From Oreocharis arfaki (taxonomy: Eukaryota; Chordata; Aves; Passeriformes; Paramythiidae): a stretch of 64,000 nt of DNA. Position numbers and translations under genes: made by a program. Shown piece by piece: positions 1 through 15,672 of this stretch (the stretch's first letter is position 1; each line of letters starts with the position of its first letter). The stretch spans positions 124,001 to 188,000 of the forward strand of contig VZRR01005744.1 in the NCBI GenBank assembly GCA_013398015.1, written 5' to 3'. The notes below the pieces were generated by a model that saw only the letters and a list, made by a program, of their open reading frames with translations, was not told the DNA's origin and did no database searches.

Positions 1-3087
<3,087 letters not shown>

Positions 3088-3150
3088 TGCTTCAAGTTGT
3101 TTCCAGCAAGTTTCAATGTGTTGTTGCGCCTTTCTGCCATCATGGAAGTG
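3088..3150 (-). CDS. FNBP1: FNBP1 coding exon 5 (residues 116-136)
   Basis: The exon is 63 nt, phase 0 at both ends, between a TCTAAACAG acceptor and a GTAAGT donor. It encodes HFHDGRKAQQHIETCWKQLE followed by A, a near-identical match to the FNBP1 F-BAR segment that I recall as NFHDGRKAQQHIETCWKQLE in human. It joins in frame to exon 4 (ERKS-HFHDG) and to exon 6 (LEA-SKRRF). Confidence 0.96.
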
Positions 3151-3908
3151 CTGTTTAGAAAAAGAAAAGAGAAAAGAAACATTTTGAACAACAAAAGAAC
3201 AAACAGTCAAGTATACTCAAGAAAAAACCCAACTAGAAATCATTCTGACAGCTGTGTTCTGCAAGACTGGCGAATTGAGCAGGTGTGTGATGACTATCTA
3301 ATGTCTCAGCAGGCTGCAGATGGATATTTGCATCAATTATAGTGGTTAGTTTGACTAAGGCTAATTAATCCCTTTAGCAATTCTACCTTGTATTGTTCAC
3401 TGTATCTCATAATTATTGGTTTCCCGTATCATGAGATCTGAAGCACTTTTATCTGACGAGTATTTCTTTGGTGACAGACTGAACACTAGCTCTAAATTAA
3501 AATTTCTCTCTACATGGAATTTACCAAGATGCACTTGATTGGCACATTCTAACAACTGATGTTTGTCCTGATTTTCATTCAGACTCAACAAAAAAACCTC
3601 TTCTTCCTAGTCACTGGCTGTGTGTGCAAGGCCAGCTGCTCCTTCCTCTCGAGAGGTTTTTGGTGCTGTGTGTCTCTCCAGAACCCCTCCTCTCCCACAC
3701 GCTGGATCTGAGTGTGTGTTCATAGAGTGAGGTGTAACAGAAGTTTTAAATTGAGATGTCAGCCGAACAAAATGGAACTCCTCTCCTGGCGTGCCTTTTG
3801 GAACAAGACTCTTCTTAATTGCAGTTGGTTTAAATAACAGTTCTCAGCCCTTAAACAATGCTCTTTATCAAAGAATCTAATATGTATTAGATTTTATCCC
3901 TCTGTACA

Positions 3909-4100
3909 ATCACAGAATGGTTTGGTTGGGAAGGGACCTCAAAGACCACCGTGTTCCAACCCCTGCCATGGGCAGGGACACTTTCCACTATCCCAGGTTG
4001 CTCCAAGCCCCATCCAACCTGGCCTTGGACATTTCCAGGGATGGGGCAGCCACAGCTTCTCTAGACAAGCTGTTCTTTCATATGCCTGGCTTTCCCTCAG
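3909..4100 (-). mobile_element. CR1 LINE 3' fragment
   Basis: The block starting CACAGAATGGTTTGGTTGGG and continuing through CCATGGGCAGGGACACTTTCC and CCAACCTGGCCTTGGACATTTCC (given here in parts) is the antisense of the CR1 3' untranslated end. CR1 is the dominant retrotransposon of birds and is usually 5'-truncated, as here. The far end is placed by decaying similarity. Confidence 0.9.
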
Positions 4101-5256
4101 CATAAGCAATTCATTCCAGATCATTGTATCAGTCAATGACCCAGCTCTGGACAGAAATGTGAATCCAGACCTAGCTGACTGCTACAACAGGTTACTCCCC
4201 TCCACAACCCACCTTGTAAAATAAATAACGAAGCAAACAAACAGGAAGAGAGAGGCTTTTCTTTGGGATTATTTACTGGCAATTAGTTTTACTCAAATAC
4301 AGGAATGGTGTCACATAGCAAACATGAAAAATAAAGGCCAGATACTGCCAGATAATCCCACTAGAATTCATGTGTTCTCACACCCAAGTGTAATCAGACT
4401 TCAGATAAATCTTAAGGAATGTGATACCTATGGTCTGTTGGGGTAAAAAAAGCTCTTACTCCAGACCATTAACCTGCTACAAAATGCCACAGTTAGAAAA
4501 ATATGCCTGCAAGCACTTTATAATTGGCAGCTCCTTGGTTTCCTGCATCTTGCACTACAGCAACTGGTACTTTCCTGTGTCAGGGGAGTGAGGGACATTT
4601 TAGAGCTGCCATTTTGGCTCCACCAGACACGACAGCAAAAAGCCCCAAAACTGCAATTCTCTATCATGCCATGTCCTATCGGAAAGGCTCATTTAGCCTG
4701 AAAAATCACAGTAATGTTCAACTTGCCTGCAAGAACAGAACAACACCAGGGCTATCCTGGGTGCTCTGGATGCTGTTACCTGTAGTCCCAAACACTGTCT
4801 GCTAAGGAGGGATGCTCACCTAGAACTGAGCACAGGGACATTCCACAGCTTTATGTGTCTGGATGGTGCTTATCTCCACATGAAAATTCTTAAAGCAGAC
4901 AAGAGAGGTCCAGTGTCAGAAAGGCTTTCAATCCCGGCATGTGCCGTGCTCAGCTCTGGCTCTGCTCCTGCCCTCCGAGGAGGGAGCACGTGTGGCCACT
5001 GGGCCATGGAAGGGGGAGCAGTGACAGCCTGGCGCTGCTGAGTCAGGAGAGACCTTCTCCAAACACTGCCTCACCACACTGAGACATTAAAAAACCCTTG
5101 ACATCAGTGTAAAACTGCTGGGTGGCGGGGAAAGGCTCCAAGTCGATTTCGGTTCCTTTTGTAGATCCCCGTGTCCTTTCAACTCTGTGTGTGACAGATG
5201 CTGTCTCTTCCCTGCCAGGGGCTCCTCGTTTCAGGCTTTTGTAATTAGAGTTTAGG

Positions 5257-5299
5257 AAAACAGTCCCAAGGAGCAACAAAAACAGTCCCAAGGAACAAC
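5257..5299. repeat. 21-bp tandem duplication
   Basis: AAAACAGTCCCAAGGAGCAA-C at 5257-5277 is followed directly by the same unit with one extra A and one substitution at 5278-5299. Confidence 0.9.
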
Positions 5300-7120
5300 T
5301 GTAATTTAACACTACATTTTTCAAAATTTTGCTAATGAGCATGAAATTTATGGACATCTTAACAGTGAAGCTGGAAGTAAAATTACTCCAATGTCTTCAC
5401 ACTGCCTTCCCTGCTTCCACCAGCCCCCATTTGTGTGCTCCCCACTTCGCTTGCTCCGACTTGGCCGGTGTGGGAAGGGACCTGATTTGGGAACAGCTGG
5501 CTTGTGTGAAACCCAATACTGTCAATGACCCATAAACCTCAGGAAAACAACATGCCAGGTTCATTTAACAGAAAACAATTGTAGAGAGGAGCTGAAGGAT
5601 GAACTTGGAAACAAAAGCCTATCAGATAACACAACTGCCCTCAGTGTATATTTTTAAACCTTTGTAGTTAAGATTTGTAATTTTAACAAGCCATCCCTGT
5701 TATTTCCAAACTTGTCTTCTCTGTAAAACAAACCGCACAAGCTTCTGGAAGTACCTACAAGAAACACTGAGCCTGAGCAGTATGACCACATCTAGTTCAG
5801 ATTTTGCTACATTTTGATATTTTATTTTTTTAGAAACTCTTTTGCAGAAATGGAACACTAAGATGTAAAATGGGCATTGCTGAAGATTATTAAACAGTGA
5901 AATATTAAATAGTGATAAATACAGGTGTATAATATCTTGAGGAGTTCAGTGCAACACTGCCTTTTTTTAGTTCAACCATTTTCTAAATATACTTACAACC
6001 CCTAATTCTTGCTGTGTTGTCCCATATATATATACACTTGCTGTGAGCTAAGGCACTTCTGCTTTTGCAAATCTTTTGCCCTCAAAGGGTAATTTTTGCC
6101 TTCCAAAAATTCATTTTTATATACAGCAACTAAGTGGAACCTTCCAGCTATCTATATTTCTTCATTGGCTGTATTTTATGAGTAAGAAAAATCAAGGCAC
6201 TATGGCCAAGCGATGTGCTTAAAGTTGTATAGGAAGCCTCCAGCTTCCTCAAACCATGCACTATCTTCAACTTCTGCAAACTCATTTCCTTTACAATCCT
6301 CTTAAACAGCAAATGTCCTTTACCTTCACCTCCTCCCCCTCCAAAACCTCAGCAGAAATAACTCTAAGCTCAACTATTCCTTGATAAGGTTTCAAGATAC
6401 AAGTCGTAATTTAAATAAATTTCGTTGAACAAATTAAATAATTGGTTATTCTACACCTGAACATTCAGCAAATGGAAACATGACAAACGATTTAGCAAAT
6501 CCTGTGGAAAACTACCACTCTTAGTCGCACCCATTTCAGCAGCACACAATGATGAATTCAGGGTAATCGATACAATATTGCTTCCCCCCACCCCAAACTG
6601 GGTGTCCAAACTAATGCCCCAAATCAGGCTGTTTAAAAAAAGCAGAATATGAGCAAGATACTCAGTTAATAAAATCACACTTCAAGTGTGCCAGTGAGAC
6701 ATTAGCAGCAGTGTTGGTGGCTCACACGACATGATTTCCTCCAGACTTTTCACCCATATCCACAGAATCCTAAACACACACTAAAAACATAGTAAAGTGA
6801 AAAGTTTGGGTTTATTAGTGTACATCAAGTCAACCTCCCTAAATCATCTTGAAGTCTATACTTTGCAGTCTTTGGCAAACACTGTATCAAGATTTTCCTG
6901 AACAATATTTTATTGAAATATTAAACCAACTAAACGGCTTAAAACACAACAGCATTGCCCAAACTCAAACCATACACAACCACAACTGTCCTTTTTTCCT
7001 GTGTTAAAGCCCTGTGTGCTCTGAACAATCCACAATGGCCATGTTTTGACTGGACAACTCCATCCATTCCAGCTCACAGGATAAACACAATAATGCAGGC
7101 TTTAGGTGCTCTCATGAGAT

Positions 7121-7312
7121 GTCACAGAATCAGCTTGGAAAAGACCTCCATGATAGCGTTCAACCCGTGACCAACCACCACCATTTCAACCAGACCCCAG
7201 TGCCACGTGCAGTCTTCCCTTAAACACGTCCAAGGATGGTGACTCCACCACCTCTCTGGACAGCCCAGTCCAACCCTTTCCATCAAGAAATTCTTCCTGA
7301 CATTCTGAAATC
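7121..7312 (-). mobile_element. CR1 LINE 3' fragment, diverged
   Basis: GTCACAGAATCAGCTTGGAA followed by a diverged body, then AAGGATGGTGACTCCACCAC, CTGGACAGCCCAGTCCAACC and AAGAAATTCTTCCTGACATT, matches the antisense CR1 3' region. It is more diverged than the copy at 3909 and so probably older. Confidence 0.85.
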
Positions 7313-8917
7313 CGGTTGTTAAGACTTGAGATACTTTTATCAGAGTATTAAGTCACTCATGTGAGGACTGTGGACTACCTCAACCTTTTAAAAGTTTTTG
7401 TTATATTAAAAAAGCTCCCGGCTCAAGGAATGAGCGTTTCCCTTTGCAAGTCCAGCCATCGGGACCTGTGTGCTGGCCTCATTAGGATGCTGCCTGTGTC
7501 TGGAACAGCTGGGGAGCAATCCTGGCTGCTGTGCAATCAAAGACAAACCTCTCATTGACTTTTGTTGGGCTCAGATTTCACCCGTGTTGATCAAAACCCC
7601 GGGAGCAGCGAGCGAGGGACCCACAATGCAGAGCCTGTTCCTGCCAACACTGCCACAATTAGGAGCAGCGGGATATTTTTGCAAAACTGCCTTGGTATGC
7701 ACGAGGGTTTACACAGCCCCAGAGCTCACCCAGCAGACAACAACAGCTTGTTAGAAGACTCATCTTATCTTTTTTTTCCTGGCCTTTTGAGAGGAGCAGG
7801 AGAAAAGATGTTGCTAAAAGCATCTAATGAAGGACAATACATTCCAGTATTTTTGCTGAGGAGTTCCGGGGCAGTTTTAAATGAAAGAATTGCCTGATGA
7901 AACATGTAGGTTACCAGCCTGACAACAGGGCTGCTCAGGCTCAGTCTAAACTGATCGTGTGAAACCTTTTAAAAAAAGGCTGTAATCAGCCTTGTTTTTC
8001 TTAAACAAACAGGAGTTGATTACATAGTTAAACTTAAGACTTGTACATCTATAATATGTTTGTATTAGAAATAATCAGAAAAACAGTCTTAATTTATATG
8101 CATAGCATATGGTTCATTTGACAACATCCTTTTCAAGAATTTTCAAAAAATATATCTAAGGCAAGGGTGCTTCATTCTCTTTTCTATTTACATATGAGAA
8201 ACTATAACAGACTGACAAAACAGTTACCTTTGACTTCTGTAACAAGTACTCCCAGCCCACACTGATAATAAATATAAATACTATACTTCATCCTCCAATT
8301 CAAACTCTTATCTCCATTTTTGTTACAAGTGATTTCTAAAATAATGGCTAGTGATTAAAGCACACCAGAGACGGAAATAAGAGAACACTATTTTTTCCTC
8401 AATTTTCTCAGCAACATTCGCAAAACGCCTTGTTCAAATGTTTTTCTTTTCCTGGCTGCAAAGACAGGAAACAGCCTCCTCCAAAAAAAATCTTTGTTTC
8501 CAAAAATAGCAACGTTCTTGAGGTCTTATCGCTCTCAGTTGTAGTAGAGTAGCATAAGACATAAAAGTAGCATAAGTCCCATTAATGTTGACATGAAACT
8601 CATGACAATTTTAACACATATTCATCAGCTACTTAATATTGGGGCATATCCCTGTTCTCCTTTGCAATATCCATAGGAACATTATTCTTAACATGTACTT
8701 ATCAACTTGGTCAAGCCTGGAACAGGTTATACAAATATCTGTTCTAGGTTGAACTTAATTTGATTGAAGTATCTGCTCCTGGAGTGGTGCATTCCAAAGA
8801 AATTCCATTTAATAAGCACTACACCAACGCTTCTCAAGCTTCAAATTCCAGATCAGCTGCACATGACAACCAGAAGTGGCTGCCCCTACTGTTATTGAGC
8901 TGTAACAACAGAATAAT

Positions 8918-9026
8918 GGATGGGGTTTGGAGCAACCTGGTCCAGTAGAAGGTGTCCCTACCCTTGGCAGGGAGTTGGAATGAGATCATCGTTAAGGTCC
9001 CTTCCAAACCAAACCATTCTGTGACT
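8918..9026 (+). mobile_element. CR1 LINE 3' fragment, short
   Basis: The segment GAGCAACCTGGTCCAGTAGA, then TGGCAGGGAGTTGGAATGAG and AAGGTCCCTTCCAAACC ending AACCATTCTGTGA is the sense-strand CR1 3' terminus. It is about 110 bp and strongly 5'-truncated. Confidence 0.88.
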
Positions 9027-12000
9027 CCCTGGTGTTCAGCACAAACCTAAAAGGCACTGTGGCAGTAATATTTACGGTAACTTGTCATTTTCATGCTACA
9101 TATGACAGAGAATGTCCTTCAATTGGGAACTGGAACTCAGAACTTCTCCTCAGGCACAGAGACAATCCTGCACTGTGCAGGAGCAGCATCACAATCCTGC
9201 AGCTTCCAGTACAACTCCATGGCAGCAGAGCTAAGGGATCCTCAGGAGCACTCTGCTGCACTGGCCAACTCCTGGAGAGGTCCTGCTGAACCATCTGCCT
9301 TCAGGGCAGAAAGGCCAGCAGGCCCTGGAATCAGTGAGCACACAGGTGTGACAGGTGGTTTGGAGATCATGCACCCTCCTCCAACCCATCCCATGGGACT
9401 AATCTTGTCCTTAAAAGCTCACCTGTGCCCAAGTGCTCTACAAAAGCAAACCTAGAGCTTTTCAAGTGGAGATTCAACATCACTACTAAAAACTGTTGTG
9501 TGAAAAGTTGTTTGTGCTTTTATATCCTTCACTAAGAATAGAGGCACATGCTGCTCTAGCTTCCACCTCTTCTCATTCCCAATCTTGTCTCAAAGCTCCC
9601 CTTCCACTTATCCACAGTTAAAAGATGTAAATTCAAATGGTCTGTGACATTCCTCTGTAAGTCTTGCACTACGAAAACTAGAAGATGTACAAGTTAATGC
9701 CTCAAGAGGCAAGGAAATACTTTTAGCTGTTTCCATATAACCTTCATGCACACACTCACCTACACAGGAGTATCAAGACCTGCATCAGATATATAAAATA
9801 TTAAATGTCAGCTAAAATGCCAGCTGAACATGCCCACGTGTACCACGTGCCACAGGCTTGGATGAACACCCTTCTCCACAGCTAACATCTGCACTACTCA
9901 TCTGGCTTTATTGCTGCTCTTTCATTTCAGGCCAATCTCTGTGGCTGTACATGCAGAACACAAAGGGAAGAATACATCCATGGCCAATGCTCAACCCCCT
10001 CACCCTCAGGCATCTCTCAGTCATGCACTGAGCAGGAAATGTTACTGCTCAGAGAAGGCACCGCTCATCTTGTCCCTCAAAAGGGCCCTTGCGCTGCAGA
10101 GCAACATTCAGGCTAATTCACAGAAAATGGAACTACATTTGTTAGTAAACAGATTTTGTTTTCCCAGTCTGAATCCTTCATGTGGCAAACAGAAGCCAAT
10201 TTACTTATTTGGACTATCATTTCTTAGTTCAATGTACCCATTCAAGACTGGGAAGAGCAGGATATTGAGTTCAGCGGTCTCAACTTTAACTCTGCTAAAT
10301 CCAAAGGCCACATTATACCTTTCAGCTGGATGGGATATTAGTATTAGTTTCCCACACAAAAATGCTTTGGAAACTTTCAGAATAAGCACTTGCTTTTTCC
10401 CCTCACAGAACAGCCCTTCACAGTACAATTACATGATAACTCAGCAATATTTAACACAGCTTCATTGCATTTGAGATCCATAATTTGGTGAAAACCAACA
10501 AACGCCCCATAAGAATCCACAGAATTTGTGATGATCTTTCCTAAATAATTTTCTCCATTCCTTCATTTTTTTATAATTACCACTTAATACTCTACTGGTA
10601 CAATTTAACTTAATGAAATACAGCTGAAATACCTTGCAAGAAAGAGGATAAATATTTAGAGTAGGACTGTTTTGCAGTGATTTATCAAGCACAACATAAT
10701 CTCCCACAAACACCTTTATATTTAGATTAAAACTAAGACCTTCACTCCATTCACAGGGCAATGAGCCGGAAGCGGGTTAGTCCCAAAACAAGAGCTGGGG
10801 AAAGCTTGGTTTAATTTGCATCAACCTGAAGTTTGAAGTCTGGTGAATCACTTCCTTTCACTGTCACTCTTTTTCTCTTCCCACCCCTCACTTGGCCATT
10901 GGTTTGTCACTTCTGGAAGGCAGCAATGTCTCTCTGTGCCCCAGTAGCACAAAGCACAGCAGTGCTCCAAACACACATAGACCTTGAGGCACATCCAAAA
11001 TGCAACATGGAAAAATCCATTGTGCTCCTGACAGGGCCGTGTGCTGCCACCCTACCTCACGCGTGCTCCACGCCAGAAGAAATCCTCTGGAAAACCACAG
11101 GACTATTTGCAGAACAGGGCACTATTCAGAATGAGTGAACGTGACAGAATTCCTCCAATTATTTACTTTTCATCAACACCTGAGAGCCTACAAGAAACAG
11201 AAAGTCCTCTGACAGGCACCCCCTGGATGAATGCACACAGGGAGGGCGCACATGCTCTACCATAAAGAACCAGACCCGTTTTGCCCCCATGGTACCCATA
11301 AGGATTCATTCATTCCCTGTTCCCCTTCTATCTCCACACAAAATGGAATGTATTGACATCAGGTAAATTCTCTCCCAACCACAGAATCCCAGTGCTGCAC
11401 CAGTGCAGTCTGCAGCAAAGCTCTTGGTTTCTACTTGACTTTCATGCTTGATTGTATGGAGCCAGACCAGCCCCAAGGGGAGGTGGAGGTAGAGGTGAGA
11501 GTAGCAGCAGTAATAAGAGGGATAGCTCATGACTCCCAAATACATTTTTAGCAAAGCTGACATGAGCAGTGGCTACACAAAGCAGCTGCTGCCAGAGGCT
11601 GTGAGTCAGACCCAGTTTGTGACCACAGATCTAAATCAGAATGGCCCCAGGAAATAATTCTTGAATTTCTATCCAAATTACAGAATTGAAGGGTTTCTTC
11701 AGCCATAGTTTGATCTGTAAATCAAGCTGTGTCCTGTGAAGTGTTAAAGGGAAAAAAAAAAGCCAACAAACAAATTCTCAATGGTTGGCTCGGTACATTT
11801 CCAACCTAGAAGAGTATTACATGTCAGTGCTTGTGAAGTAAAGTCCAAACACTCCTCTTGACGTGGCAGGATCACCACCTTTTCTTCTATCACAGATGAA
11901 CTAGATTAAGACCCAATTTTGTAATACTGCAGGGCCCCCAGCTCAAACTTGACACCTTGGAGAGCTACCCCAAAGCACAGCTTTGGTGACATTGGGGTGA

Positions 12001-13201
12001 CTGCAGAAGCAAGTTCTTTCCCTGAACCACCCAGAGATAATTCCTATCTCATTTGCGTGACTTGGTGATGTCTTCCAACAGCAAAGGGGAATTCAGTCAC
12101 AGGCATCTAACCTCAATAACCTCAAGAGGAAGATGGATGGGGCATGCCCTTCACACAACACAGAACTGAAATTTGAGCTTTTAAGCAGCTAACAAGGACC
12201 CTGAGGATGAGAATTTCTCCCGGGAGAGCATGGACGCAGTAAGATCAAGAGAATACAAGAAGTGCAAGTGAGGAACTGCACTATAAAGAGTTTCACTTCA
12301 CTGGGCAGCTGGGAAGAACTGAAACCACACAAGGAGTTCTACCTCTCCCTGTGTGAAAAGCAGGCTGGGTGTGTACCTGACATCAGTGACTGTGAGGGCA
12401 GAACAACTCATTTGGTACAGTGACAACATTGAGAGTAATCCTACCGAAGAGGAATGTGTAATATGATAAAGTCATTGATTCACCTTTGCTGCTAAAGATA
12501 TTCAAGTTTCACACAAAGAGTCTTTGCCTGATTTTTTGTAACCACTTTCTGATGGTCAAAAGTCATCATGCAATAAAGCACATGACCTGAAAAAATGTAA
12601 AGGTAGCCCAGAACTCTCTCAAGTTCTGAATCAGACCAGAGGAAAAAGGAGGTATCTGTCTTTTGAACAACACCACCAAACCACTGACCTTGCACGTCAT
12701 GCCTCTTGTCCAACCTGCACACTTGTCCTGCCTGGTTTTGATTAGTTGCTTCCTTCCTTATTTTCACCACTAGCAACTGTCCTTTAGAGAAAAACCATGA
12801 CATAGGCAGCCATCAAGGACACCTTTCAGAGAGCCAAACAAACCCAACATACGTACAAATTGCATGCCAAATGAATTTTATCCAGCATAAAACCAATGTA
12901 AGGCGTGACACTGCATCAGTTCTGCACCGCTTATAGGCCAGGGGCTTGCCCATGTCAAGGAAAACCCAAGAAGTGATTTACTACTGTGTGACCCCGATCA
13001 TCTGCTGGTGTAATTCCACTTGAATCAATAGAGCTAAATGAGCATGAAAACAGAGCAGAGCAGGCAGGCACCAGCCCCCATATGTTTAAAGATCACCAGC
13101 CACGCTCATTCGCCTGTGACTCCAGCAAACGCTCTTGTGCATCAAAGGGCTTTCCTTTGGAAACAGGAGCTGTAAATTCAACTGTATTTAGAAAAAAAAA
13201 T

Positions 13202-13400
13202 TATATTCGAAAAAAATTCTTCCCTGTGAGGGTGCTGAGGCCCTGGCACAGGTTGCCCAGAGAAGCTGTGGCTCCCCCATATCTGGAAGTGTTCAAGGAT
13301 AGGTTGGTCAGGGTTTGGCGCAGTCTGTTCAAGTAGCCCCTGCCCATGGCAGGGGGAGAATGGGATGAGCTCTAAGGTCACTTCCAACCCCATTCTGATT
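13202..13400 (+). mobile_element. CR1 LINE 3' fragment
   Basis: Sense CR1 3' end: AAAATTCTTCCCTGTGAGGG, then CCCTGGCACAGGTTGCCCAG, AGAAGCTGTGGCTCCCCCAT, CCCCTGCCCATGGCAGGGGG and CTTCCAACCCCATTCTGA. The open frames on both strands here are CR1 sequence, not host genes. Confidence 0.9.
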
Positions 13401-13550
13401 TGCCTGACCACTTTCTGCTGAACTTGAGTTCATCTTTCACACATTTATAGTTATGGCACCTCCGTATATCATTTCCGTCTTCCAGGGGGGAAAGTACAAC
13501 CAAAAGAGCAAGGGTGCTTATCTACCACAGCCATGCTGAAATCACTGGGA

Positions 13551-13609
13551 ATTTGTACCATTTTACAGGTATAAATAGATATTTGTACATTTTTCAGGTA
13601 TTTGGACCT
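13551..13609. repeat. About 30-bp imperfect tandem duplication
   Basis: Two adjacent units both begin ATTTGTAC and contain TTTTACAGGTAT or TTTTTCAGGTAT. The similarity fades towards the end of each unit. Confidence 0.65.
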
Positions 13610-15524
13610 GAATGATGTAATTCAAGACTCAGTGGACAAGAATGTGGGTCTCCCAACTCCTACACATGGACCCAGCCCCAGGAGTGGCTCATTCAAACGA
13701 TTCTTTGGACCTATAGCACAGCAGCTTATGGCAGAACAAGCAGAGAGCACGAGAACTCTGCCAGCAAAATTTCTGGAAATACCAAATCATTCATTAATTG
13801 ATATCATAAAAGGTTTTGCCTAAGCTGCAGCCCTCTGTGATATTTACACAACAACCACCCTCCCCTCCTGCAGATCTCAGCAGGATCAACGCTTTTACAG
13901 GATGAAGTGAGAGGCTGTGTATGAAAAATGCCTGAGGGCGGGAACAGTTTCCTTTTCAACACCATTTTCTCATAAATGAGAAATCTAGAGGAACCAGACA
14001 AGGATTCCTAATTCATATAAGCTTCAATTTAGGTTACAAGAACAAAACAACCCTGACTGACAACTGTTTTCTGTTAAAGGCCAGTAATTATCAACAACAG
14101 CAGGTAAATACGCTGTCAGTTGCTTTTTGCTGTTCCCATATTCTTATCACTAGGCCAATATTAAACTAATTTTCCTGCCATTCACCTATTACTTATATGA
14201 GCCATACTTAATAGAAAAGTCTACACACAAAACAAAAACCCAGTAGTTACTGTTCAAATTCTTTACAAGAAATACTGCAAGCCCTCTTCCATTGTACTTT
14301 AAATGTCTAATAAATATTCCAATCACCTTATATGCTCATATAACTGAAAAAATAGGTAAAAACATTAGAACTGGCAGAAAATGCCACACTAGAATGCTGC
14401 TTTGGGTTTTTCTTTTGTTTTGCTTAATGTATAGATCCCTGCTGAATACAAGGTCATGGAGGGGCTGAGAAAACATTCTCATCACAGCTATATGTAAAAC
14501 ATCCTCCCATGCTGTCCCTCAAAGATCACACACCATTCTGCAGATTAAAGGTATGTCTATATATTCTTTTCCTCTGTTGACAGAATTATCATTCTAATAC
14601 CATACTTAGGAAAAGATGGTGATTTCCAGGGCTCTGGTCCCACACAGCACCTCAACACATGCTTAGTGGGACTATTTATAAATGTATAAGTCTTGCAGGA
14701 GTATTTTTGCACTTTTCAAAATAGACCAACAGTTTGGAAATGAAATATAAAGCCCTGATGCTCCCTTTGCACTTTGCTTAGTCATTTTATACCTGTTCTA
14801 TGAGTATTTGTAGTGCTTAGAATCCTTCTCCTATGCTCACACATCCAGGAGATAAAAGGGTTCGAGGGAAGGAAAGAAATCACATCCCAACAATCCATTT
14901 TTCAGAGGTGGCGAAGTGCAAATTAATCAGCTTTGAACATTGACTGTAGCAGGCACAGAGGTCACTAAAGTACCAGCTGAGTTAGAGCACTAACATAAAG
15001 CTATTAATTCTACCAGTCTTGAATGACAACAGGTTGAAAAAGCACATTCCCCACATTCACCAAACAAGACAGAACCCCTATTTCTTATTAGAATAACTTT
15101 TTTACAGAGTCCTGTTGACCAGATCTGGCTGAGAAGCATAAAAATGCGAATCAAAATCCAAATAATTCGCTCAATCAGCCTCAGCACTGCAGTTCCTCTG
15201 TTTATTTCAGGCTTTACACAGTGCTGCTGGACTCTTCCCTAAGCAAGCTTTTGGCTAACAGAGCCTTAAGCACAGATGGGTCTCTGACCTTATTTAGCAG
15301 GGATTCTCCTGCAGGCATTGCTGTCTGATTTTATAACATTTGATTCAAACGGTTCAGTGACTCGGCCAGGGCACATAACCCACTTCTTTAATGCTTGGTT
15401 CATTAGCACAGCTCATGTTTATTAACTACAAATAAATCTCACTTAACACTGAACTCCACTACCACTAATTAGCTGTCTTAAATAGCAATTCATTGTGAAT
15501 AATAAATAAAAAAGGATCAATTAC

Positions 15525-15672
15525 CGATTTCCTCTCCTGTTTCAGCTCCTGCACATAGCGTGTCAACTCTCCAGTGATCAGAGAGGTCATGTTCTCTGAA
15601 ATGACCTCGTGCTGTCCAGCATAGTCATTCATTTCATTTAAAGTGGCTAGGAAGGCTCTAGTTGATGTGTAC
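15525..15672 (-). CDS. FNBP1: FNBP1 coding exon 4 (residues 66-115)
   Basis: The exon is 148 nt, with a CTTTGCAG acceptor and a GTAATT donor that is weaker than its neighbours. It completes R66 and encodes YTSTRAFLATLNEMNDYAGQ, then HEVISENMTSLITGELTRYV and QELKQERKS. NEMNDYAGQHEVISENM and RYVQELKQERKS are FNBP1 signatures within the F-BAR domain. The segments TSTRAFLAT and TSLITGELT differ from the mammalian protein as I recall it, while the flanking exons are almost identical. The exon ends in phase 0 with TCG (Ser115). Confidence 0.95.

Larger units (their letters stand above)
3151..15524 (-). other. FNBP1: FNBP1 intron 4
   Basis: This 12.4-kb phase-0 intron runs from GTAATT to AAACAG. 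It contains four CR1 LINE 3'-end fragments (3909-4100, 7121-7312, 8918-9026, 13202-13400) and two small imperfect tandem duplications (5257-5299, 13551-13609). The rest is unique AT-rich sequence. Chance open frames of up to 187 codons (9911-10474, plus strand) have no recognisable domain, no plausible splice context and no conserved motif. Confidence 0.85.

Noticed and set aside
9911..10474. 187-codon open frame on the plus strand
   Set aside because: It lies inside FNBP1 intron 4, its composition is that of translated AT-rich intron, and it has no recognisable domain, splice context or homology that I know.
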